DNA from: CAYJFG01 sp964369405
Lineage (GTDB): Bacteria > Bacillota > Clostridia > Oscillospirales > Acutalibacteraceae
Assembly: GCA_964369405.1 (NCBI GenBank)
Contig: CAYJGB010000004.1
Coordinates: forward strand, 37,892 to 101,891
Length of the DNA stretch: 64,000 nucleotides
Direction of reading: 5' to 3'
The notes below the pieces were generated by a model. It saw only the letters and a program-made list of their open reading frames with translations, had not been told where the DNA came from and did no database searches. Positions 24,311 through 33,400 of this stretch are shown here, piece by piece. The translations under genes and the position numbers were made by a program. Positions within the stretch are counted from its first letter, which is position 1. Each line of letters begins with the position of its first letter.

Positions 24311-24694
24311 ATGAAAAAAATGGTTTCGATAGTAGCTTTAATGCTAGTGACTGTAGTATTATTCACATCTTGTAGAAGTGGTGATTATATGGATAATGTA
24401 GTAGAGGACATAACGCCAAATAGGATAGAAGTATCTTATAGTGAGTTTAACGGAGCAAAAGAGTATACATTATCGGTAGAAGAGCAACCGCATATATTTT
24501 TTGAGGTAGTAACAGATAGTGGGATTTTAGATTTGCAAATATATCAAAAAGGCAACAGAGATGAGCCAGTTTATGAAACAACAGAAATAAACACACTTTC
24601 AATATCTGTAGATGTAGAGCCTAACACTGAATATGATATAGTATTACAAGCTGAAAAACACGTAGGAAGCTTTTTGTTTTATAGTAAGGTGTAG
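24311..24694 (+). CDS. Small lipoprotein of unknown function
   Basis: Predicted lipoprotein (127 aa). The signal peptide ends in LFTSC with C21 as the lipidated cysteine. The mature part is acidic and beta-rich and shows no catalytic motif that I recognise. TTAGGAG precedes the ATG. A carbohydrate- or protease-partner role could be guessed from the neighbouring exported protease, but the sequence itself gives no support. Confidence 0.7.
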   Translation: MKKMVSIVALMLVTVVLFTSCRSGDYMDNVVEDITPNRIEVSYSEFNGAKEYTLSVEEQPHIFFEVVTDSGILDLQIYQKGNRDEPVYETTEINTLSISVDVEPNTEYDIVLQAEKHVGSFLFYSKV

Positions 24695-24724
24695 TAGTAC
24701 GAAAATTTAAACAGCAATTTTAGT

Positions 24725-24757
24725 ATGAGAGGATTTAATTTCCTCTCATTAATTTTG
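24725..24757 (+). terminator. Terminator after the lipoprotein gene
   Basis: ATGAGAGGA pairs with TCCTCTCAT over a 7-nt loop, followed by TAATTTT. The stem is good and the T tract is interrupted. Confidence 0.6.
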
Positions 24758-24788
24758 TCAAATTATCTATTATTGCAATATATATTAC

Positions 24789-24817
24789 TTGTAGTATATC
24801 TGTTTTTATGGTAATAT
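24789..24817 (+). promoter_or_regulatory. Candidate promoter of the VOC gene
   Basis: TTGTAG (24789-24794), 17-nt spacer, TAATAT (24812-24817), with TG at 24809-24810 giving an extended -10. The leader would be about 35 nt, ending in TTGGAGG. Confidence 0.45.
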
Positions 24818-24859
24818 AAATGTACAAAATTTCACATTTTTAAAATTGGAGGAAATATT

Positions 24860-25228
24860 ATGTTTAAATTTGCACATTATAATTTTAATGTATTAGATTT
24901 ACAAAAAAGTATCGATTTTTATGATAAGGCACTAGGGCTAAAAGAGGATAGCAGAATAAATAGTGAAGACGGAAGTTTTATAATCGTATATTTGCACGAC
25001 AGCAAAAGTACATTTAAGCTGGAACTTACATGGCTTAGAGATAGAGTAGAACCTTATAACTTAGGAGAAAATGAGTTTCATTTAGCGTTTATAACAGATG
25101 ATTTTGAAAAAGCATATACTAAACATAAAGAAATGGGTTGCATATGTTATGAAAACAAAGATATGGGAATTTACTTTATAAATGACCCTGACAACTACTG
25201 GTTGGAAGTTTTACCTAGTGATATGTAA
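24860..25228 (+). CDS. VOC-family (glyoxalase I-like) protein
   Basis: Single-polypeptide vicinal oxygen chelate protein (122 aa), with the two beta-alpha-beta-beta-beta modules of the glyoxalase fold. Likely metal ligands are H6 (FAHYNFNV), E55 (KLELTW), H74 (EFHLAF) and E116 (WLEVLP), the four positions used by glyoxalase I. It may detoxify methylglyoxal, which would suit its place just before pyruvate kinase, but other VOC activities fit equally. The gene has its own ribosome-binding site and is separated from pyk by about 110 nt with promoter signals. Confidence 0.8.
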   Translation: MFKFAHYNFNVLDLQKSIDFYDKALGLKEDSRINSEDGSFIIVYLHDSKSTFKLELTWLRDRVEPYNLGENEFHLAFITDDFEKAYTKHKEMGCICYENKDMGIYFINDPDNYWLEVLPSDM

Positions 25229-25245
25229 AAAATATGTAATTTGTA

Positions 25246-25303
25246 TTGTTAAGTATGGAAAAATATAGTATTATATAAATATGGAAAAATATTGCAGTAT
25301 AAT
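25246..25303 (+). promoter_or_regulatory. pyk promoter region with duplicated 13-bp element
   Basis: TTGTTA (25246-25251) and TATTAT (25269-25274) with a 17-nt spacer form one promoter. A perfect 13-bp direct repeat, TATGGAAAAATAT, lies at 25254-25266 and 25280-25292. Each copy is followed by a -10-like box (TATTAT; TATAAT at 25298-25303). The repeat may be a duplicated operator or the trace of a tandem promoter duplication. Confidence 0.5.
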
Positions 25304-25340
25304 GAAAAAAGTGAAATTGACTTAAAGGGAGCCGATATTT

Positions 25341-27098
25341 ATGAGAAAGACTAAAATTATATGCACATTAGGGCCAGCAACAGAAAATGACGAAGTTTTA
25401 AAGGAGCTTATGATAAATGGTATGTCTGTAGCTAGACTTAATATGTCACATGGTGTGCATGCAGATCATAAAGCTAGATTAGAAAAGATTAAAAAGTTTA
25501 GAGATGAGCTGCAAATACCAGTAGCTACATTGCTAGACACAAGAGGACCTGAGATTAGAACAGGAAATTTTCCTAATAAAACAGCAGAACTTAAAACAGG
25601 ACAAATATTTACATTTACAACTAAAAAGGTAGATGGAGATGAAAATATATGCTCTATAACATATGCTGATTTATACAAAGATGTAGAGATAGGTTCTCAT
25701 ATTTTAGTTGACGACGGTCTTATCGAAATGAAAGTTATTGAAATTGTTAAAAAAGATATTAGATGTGAAGTTTTAAACGATGGACCTATTGCAGGTCACA
25801 AAGGTATTAATGTGCCGGGCGTTAGATTATCACTTCCGTTTTTGAGCGAACAAGATAAACTAGATATAGCGTTTGGTGTTAAAGAAGATGTTGATTTTGT
25901 AGCAGCATCATTTACAAGAAGTGCACACGATATATTACAACTAAGAGCAGAGCTTGAAAAAAACAATAGTACAGATATTAGAATTGTTGCAAAAATAGAA
26001 AACGCTGAAGGTGTAAATAATATTGATGAAATTATAAGAGTATCTGACGGTATAATGGTAGCTAGAGGCGATTTAGGTGTAGAAATCCCATTAGAAGAAA
26101 TACCAATTATACAAAAGAAACTTATATCAAAAGCGTACTCAGCAGGAAAGCAAGTAATAACAGCAACACAACTACTTGACTCTATGATGAAAAATCCACG
26201 ACCAACAAGAGCAGAGGCAACAGACGTTGCGAATGCAATTTATGACGGAACAAGTGCAATAATGTTAAGTGGAGAAACAGCAGCAGGTAATTTCCCAGTA
26301 GACGCTGTAAAAACAATGGCGATAATAGCAGAAAGAACAGAAGAAGATATAGATTATACTGCTATATTTAGAAAAAGAGATATACCAGAAAGACAAGATG
26401 TGACTTCTGCAATATCTCACGCAACATGTACAACGGCTCATGATTTAAGAGCAGTAGCAATAATAACAGTATCAAAGACAGGTCAAACAGCTAGAATGAT
26501 ATCAAAGTATAGACCAGCATATCCAATAATTAGTGGTACAACAAATCCTAAAGTTCAAAGACAAATGGCGATGTCTTGGGGAGTAATTCCAATATTGGTT
26601 GATGAAAAAGATAATACAGATGAACTTTTTGAACATGTAGTATCAATGGCGCAAAAAAACAAATTAGTAAACAACGGAGATTTAGTAGTAATTACAGCAG
26701 GTATACCACTTGGAGTATCTGGAACAACAAATATGTTGAAAGTTCAATTAGTGGGAGATGTGCTACTTAGTGGAACTGTAGTAAATCATAACAGTGTATA
26801 CGGTAGATTATGTGTTTGCAAAACAGAGCAAGAAGCATTTGAGAATTTTAAAGATGGTGATATATTAGTAATTCCAAGCACATCAAACGAGATACTACCT
26901 ATAATGAGAAATGCAAGTGGAATTATAACAGAAACAGGTGGGGCAACATCACACGCAGCAGTCGTAGCATTAGCATTAGATAAACCAGTAATAATTAATG
27001 CAAAAAATGCTGTAAAACTACTCAAAAGTGGGACAACAGTTAAATTAGACGGAGATAGAGGAATTGTATTTAGTGCAAATACAAACATTCATAAATAA
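25341..27098 (+). CDS. pyk: Pyruvate kinase with C-terminal PEP-utiliser domain
   Basis: Pyruvate kinase (585 aa) converts PEP and ADP to pyruvate and ATP. The core begins MRKTKIICTLGPATEN and has RLNMSHG, the VDFVAASFTRS block, and the MVARGDLGVEIPLEEIP and TATQLLDSMMKNPRPTRAEA signatures. After the usual allosteric domain (to about residue 475) there is an extra phosphohistidine swivelling domain (GITETGGATSHAAVVAL-like, with H538), the extension known from Bacillus-type enzymes. AAGGGAG precedes the ATG, and a strong terminator follows. Confidence 0.96.
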   Translation: MRKTKIICTLGPATENDEVLKELMINGMSVARLNMSHGVHADHKARLEKIKKFRDELQIPVATLLDTRGPEIRTGNFPNKTAELKTGQIFTFTTKKVDGDENICSITYADLYKDVEIGSHILVDDGLIEMKVIEIVKKDIRCEVLNDGPIAGHKGINVPGVRLSLPFLSEQDKLDIAFGVKEDVDFVAASFTRSAHDILQLRAELEKNNSTDIRIVAKIENAEGVNNIDEIIRVSDGIMVARGDLGVEIPLEEIPIIQKKLISKAYSAGKQVITATQLLDSMMKNPRPTRAEATDVANAIYDGTSAIMLSGETAAGNFPVDAVKTMAIIAERTEEDIDYTAIFRKRDIPERQDVTSAISHATCTTAHDLRAVAIITVSKTGQTARMISKYRPAYPIISGTTNPKVQRQMAMSWGVIPILVDEKDNTDELFEHVVSMAQKNKLVNNGDLVVITAGIPLGVSGTTNMLKVQLVGDVLLSGTVVNHNSVYGRLCVCKTEQEAFENFKDGDILVIPSTSNEILPIMRNASGIITETGGATSHAAVVALALDKPVIINAKNAVKLLKSGTTVKLDGDRGIVFSANTNIHK

Positions 27099-27104
27099 AA
27101 TCGT

Positions 27105-27137
27105 AAAACTGCAATGTGAAAACATTGCAGTTTTTTT
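27105..27137 (+). terminator. Terminator of pyk
   Basis: AAAACTGCAATG pairs perfectly with CATTGCAGTTTT over TGAAAA, and the T tract runs to 27137. Confidence 0.9.
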
Positions 27138-27422
27138 ATGTGTATATTTACCAAATATGATTGCTTAAAAATTATTAATTAAATGTATAAATAATGAAAA
27201 ATTATATAAAATTACTGAATATTATTATAAAAATTATAAAAAATAACAATTGTTATATCAAATAAGTACAAAACAAAGAGGTTGGTTAGTCATAGTCTAC
27301 AAAAATCTGTACACTGTTAAAATTAATACATATAAAACTTGCAAATTAGAACGTTTAATATTATAATGATATGTAACAAACTTGTATAGTTGCGTAAAAA
27401 ATAATTTGGAGGAAGTAAATTT
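27138..27422. other. AT-rich gap upstream of the giant exported protein
   Basis: No gene seen. It holds a perfect 14-bp palindrome, ATAACAATTGTTAT (27243-27256), about 95 nt upstream of the promoter at 27339. The palindrome could be an operator. The remainder is A/T runs. Confidence 0.45.
27339..27367 (+). promoter_or_regulatory. Promoter of the giant exported protein
   Basis: TTGCAA (27339-27344), 17-nt spacer, perfect TATAAT (27362-27367). The predicted leader is about 50 nt and ends in TTGGAGGAAG before the ATG. Confidence 0.7.
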
Positions 27423-30400
27423 ATGGGAAAGAAAACAAGCAAAACAAAAAAAATACTTAGCATAATATTATCTGTTGTTATGATAATGTCTATGCTATCA
27501 GTAAGTATGACAACAGCGTCAGCTGCTACAACAGATGACGAGGGGACGGGTGGTTCAGTTACTAGCAATATAATTTTTGATAATTCAATATTGCAGTGGG
27601 ATAATGTATATATACTTATTGGACATACTGATTGGACGATGTCTTATCTGTTAGGAAGTTACGACGTTAATAGTGCTAACGGGAATATATATACATCAAG
27701 TTTTAGTAATTGGGGAGATGGAAAAGATACAAAGTTTTATTTCACAGACCAAAACCCAAATCTTTCAACTGGTACAGGTTCAGCTATTGACACGTATCTA
27801 GCTAATAATCCGAAAAGCGGAAAGTATACAGTTACATTTAGTAATGTGTCAGGTGGCTTATTTAGTCCTACTCCAAACGAAACAAACACAGATGTAAATG
27901 GTGGGTGGAACACAGGTAATGGTGTGATTGATAAACAATTATATTTTGATAATTCAAAAACAAAATGGGATAATGTGTATATTGTTATTGGACGCGGAAA
28001 CTATAGAGATGCATATCAACTAGAACCGGTTGAAGCCGGAAGTAACAAATATAGAGTGAAAATAGAAGAATGGGGTAGCTCAAAATGGGAGGACTTTATG
28101 CTGTTCTTCTTTGCAGACTCTGATTTAGTTTCTTCAACTTCTGGAAGTATTATAGATGTAACAAGAAGTGGACAGTATACAGGTAATTTTGTTTCAGAGC
28201 CTGTTGATGATATGTTTGTTCCAGATAAAGAAGATACAATACTACCTATAAGTGGTCTTTGGGCAGCTAACAGCACATATGTTGACGGTTACTTTCATAA
28301 CGCAACAGCAGACCCAGTAGAAGGTGGCTCTGTTTCTGTTACTGGTGAGGGTGCAGAAGTAACAGCTGAAGGTACATTAATCCCAGCTGATAGCGTAGTT
28401 ACATACGAAGCTACTGCAAACACAGGCTATGGGTTCTTAGGTTGGTTTGACGGAGAAACTCAAATAACAACAGATAACCCATATTCTTTTACAGCATCAA
28501 CTAACACATCACTTACAGCTAAATTTGAAAGTTACTATGAATACGGTGTAAGCACAAATGATGTTACTAAAGGAATAGTGTCAGTAACTGACGGAACTAA
28601 TACAAGTGACACTGGTATAAAATCAGATGCAGGCAAAACAATTACATATACAGCAACAGCACAACCTGGCTTTTATTTTAAACATTGGACAAATACAGCT
28701 ACAGGTGATGTAGTTAGCACTGATAGTGAATATAATGTTGCATCTGCTCAAACTGGACTAAGCTTAACAGCAGTTTTCAATCCAAAAGGAACAGATTATT
28801 CAGCTCCTAGTAGTGCAACTTTAGCGCTAAATGGTTCTGATAATATATATTTAAATGAAGACGTTTCTCTTGATTTAAATGCTACTTTAGATTCAAAAAC
28901 TTGGGAGATTGATGCAGATACAAAAGATCCAATTTCTCCACAAGTACCTTATGTTGGTAATTATACAGCAAGATTATATTCTGGTAGCAATATAATACAA
29001 GAGGTTACATTGCCTAGCAGTGAAACTGGTGAATATACATTTAATTTAACAGATACAGCAACTGACTTACCATTAGGTGTAAATACACTTAAAGTTGAAG
29101 TGTTCCCAGAAACAGATTCAACAAAAATAGTTGAAACAAGCACAATAAATATTACAGTAAATGCAAATGAAAGTTTTACTACAGATGCATTTATGCAAGA
29201 TGTTAAAAAGGACGGTGCTACTGTTGGTGGTACAGTAACAGGAACAACGTTTACAACAGAGAATGTATATGCAAATAACGGAGAATATCAATTTGGATTT
29301 AACGGTGTAACAGCTACATATAATGGCGTGGCAACACCTGTAAATTATGAAGTTTACGACGGAGAAACACTAATTGCAAGCACAACTGTTACAGATGTAA
29401 CTACTGATATGGTATATGCTACATTTACACCAGTTGCAGGCGTACATAACTATACAGTAAAAGCTACAATAACAAATGGTACTAAATATTCAGTAGCAGT
29501 AGGTACAATAGAACTTACAGTAAAATCTAACGAATTACAAGAGGGTGTATTGACAGGTAATATAGATAGCACTGTGATTGATACGACTACTACAGGTACA
29601 TTTAACAAAACAAGTTATGATGAAACACAAGGTAACTTTAGTTTTACTTTCAATGCAATAGTAAACGAAAAAGTTAGCACTGGTGCAGATGTAACTTATC
29701 GTTACGAGTTAGCTGAACAAGGTTCTGCTACTCCTATAAAAACAAGCAACAACAGCTCATTTACATTTAACATTAACGAAGAAAACTTGCTTGAAGTAGG
29801 TTTAAATTATAACGTAAAAGCATATGCAACATATGCTTCAAACCCTACTCAAACAGTAGAGAAAACTTATAGCTTTACAGTAACTGAAACACCAGAATGG
29901 ACATATATTTATATAGCTGCTCCAAAAGATTGGAGTGCTGACCCTATAGACAGAGTAGCGATTTTTGACAGTGCAACTTCTACTACAGTTATTGAAATAG
30001 TAGATGGTACATATATAGGTGAAATAGATAATTATTTTGTACATGTAGTAAAATTACCTTACGAATATATTGGAGAAAAATATGTTGGACTAAAAAATAG
30101 TAATGTCAACAACATATATGGCTCTAAAAGAGTAGTAGTAGATGGTGGCTATTATAAAAACGATACAGCTGCTCCAACAGTTGGAGAAGTACAAGTTACA
30201 AACTTTGTGGCTAATTCAGTTGACGGAGAGGCAGTGGCAGATAATAAAAATGTAACTGTTCCTATTGGTGGGGTTTTAAACGTTACAACTACTTTAAGTG
30301 GCAAAGAAGCTGTTTATGGTGGACCTGTAAGAGTAGATTATTACATAGGTAATAAGCTAGTAAAATCTTCAAAAGATGTAGTAGAAACAGACAACTCTAT

Positions 30401-33400
30401 ATCAACAGACTTCATTATGAATAATTTAGATGAAGAAGGTCTAGATTACAACTTTGTGAGTGGTGAAACATACACTATAACAGCAGTTGCAACAGATGGT
30501 TTTACAAAATACCAAACTACAGACACAATTAATGTAACTATGGCAGACCCTATATTTGCTATTAATAGCTATACAAAATCAAAAGATTTTGGTACAGATG
30601 AAATAAACATTGCAGTTAATGGTTCTAACTTAAACTTAGGTGGATATAGATATTCAACTGGTGACGGACAATTAACAGATTTTAAATATTTTAACAGCAC
30701 AAGAAATGCTACAATTACATTCCCAGACTTAGTTGACGATACAGTAGTAGTGTATTACTATGGTTTAGACCATACAACACCTATGTACAAAGCAGTATAT
30801 TCAACTGGCGAAAACTCAACAAGAATTGCATATGTAAGACCAGAAAAACCAGCAAATGACGATGTAGTACAAGATGTAAAAATTTATATACTAGATGGTG
30901 ACAGTGCAGTAACGTTAGAGCCAACAGCTTTATCATTTGAATTGGATTCTAATCCAGGAATGGTACAACATATTGATATTAATATGAGTTTACTTGAAAC
31001 ACTTGAAGGTGAAGGTGGAGTTGGAGAGGCCATAGAATATCACTTTGTACCTAATGATTTTAGTATAACTGAAAAAGGTACAGCAATAGTATTATATGAT
31101 ACACAAGTTCAAAATATTGATATTTACGGACCACTTTTACACACACTACCAACAACCCTTACATATAACGGACCAACAGAAGTGTATAATGGTGAGCAAA
31201 TAGACTTATCAGCATATATTTCTCAAGACGGAACAAGAAAAATGAAATACGTTTTTGCAGTAGATTTCTTAAATTCTACGTCTCCATCTCATTATGATGC
31301 TATTGTTGGTGAAGTAGATACAGAAAATGGATATTCAGCTTCAGTTCCATTTACTGCACCTAAAACAGAACAAAGAGAAACTCAAGTAACTATCAAAGTG
31401 TATGCGTACTCAATAGATCCAGAGTCACCTAAAACTGGTAAAGGTAGTGAAATAGACCCATTATATACATCACAAATAGTTACAATTATTAGAGATGATG
31501 TAAACAAAATATATTTAGATGCATCAAACCATCCATCATTAAAAGCGTGTGTAACTCAAAATGAATCTGGACAAGATGTAGTATATATGAAAACTTCTAC
31601 AGGCAGAATAGTAGAAATGGTTCCTGACCCAGAAGATGTTAATGCTACTGGTAAAAGAGTATTTGTAGGTAATTTAACTGACGAAGAATTAGATGGTGAT
31701 ATAAGATTTTCTAATAATAATGGTGCTTACGATGAGGGCAGTTATTACGATACTAAACGTGATGAAGACGGAGCAACATTTAAATTTGGACAACCAGAAA
31801 ATGGTTACATTTATTCTAAAGATGAATTGGATGTTAATGGCGATAAAACCAACTCAGAAAACTGGGGTTCTTATAATACAGGAGATACTACAACAATTAC
31901 AGAAGAAGATTTAAAAGCTGAACTAGCATTAACTGCGTTAAATCATTATGATTTCCCTGCAGATGTAAATCCAAGTGCTACAGAGGTTTTAGAAGATCCA
32001 CAAGCTTATGAACAGTACATTGACCACACAAAGGCAGATGTACAATACATCTTCTATGATAACTCTGTTACTAAGTGGCACGAAGTTTGGTTATACTCTT
32101 GGGGTGGGTTTGACTCTGGTGTAGATGACAAGCAATATAAAACAAAAAGAGTAGAAATGATGAAAATAGATACTGGTGATGGTAGAGATATAAGATACTA
32201 TAAATTACCAGCAGGCTCACTAAAAAGTTGGTACGATGATGCAAGTCAGGGTTTCCTATTTATGGATAGAGATACTTCATATTTTGGGTTAGACTATATG
32301 CAATCAACAGACTTAGGAAACTTTACTTATGATGTAGCTGATGCAAATGGTGGTAACATAGGACCTTTAAATGTTAACATCAAAAACAACATATTCGACG
32401 CTGATTCAAATGTAATTTATCCATTGTTCCGTGCCGATGGTTTTAGAAATGCAACAGAAACAAATGATACAGGAAACACTACTACATTAAAACAACGTGC
32501 GTTTATCGAAGTTGTAACTGACTTATATAACACAGATTATGAAGTTGCAAATGTAACATTTAACATTATACCTCATAATGATACTGGTTTGAATTCAGTT
32601 CACTTATATACAAACTCATTGCACGATGCATATGACTTCCCATTCCCATATGTTGATGCATTCCGTAGAGAAACTGGAAGTGATGCATTTGTAGCTTCAC
32701 TAAATATTCCTTATACTGTTGATGAATCCACCGGAGAGATAACAGTTGCAGCTGAATTTAGAATAGAAATTGACGGCGTATATTATGGTGCTGATAAGCT
32801 TGAATCAAGCATTGATGATGGCTTCTTAATAAATGGTAAAGCTATTGAAACTGGCGAAGTTTGGCTAGATTTACCTACAAGAGTAGCAGGCTATTCAGCT
32901 TCAACTGGCATTACAGAAAATGTTGTAGATATTATAGGCTATGAACATAGTAATACTGATATTACTACTTCAGTAGGCGGTTCGCTAGATGCAAATGGTA
33001 CTCATGTAGTTATTGGTTATGGTAATGGTTTAGAAGCTAGAGTAGATTTAGGTATATATACTAGTAATGAACAATATATAGAAATGGGTCTACAAAATAC
33101 AGCATATTTTGAGGAGTTATCTCAAGAAGGTGTAGTAGGCAGAATCACTCAAAGAGATATCCATATTAATGCAAATACCACACAAACTTCACAAGAAACA
33201 TTATTATACCAATTCAGTGGTTGGTTTAAGGATAGAACATTATTCCAAAACCCATTTGATGATTTAGGTAATGAATTAAAAGCTGTAACATACACACCAG
33301 AAACAACTGCGCTTGTGAATTTAGGAGCTTTTTATGAACCACGTAAAGGTGACAAAACATATACATCATACTTTATATTAACAGATGATATGATGAACGA

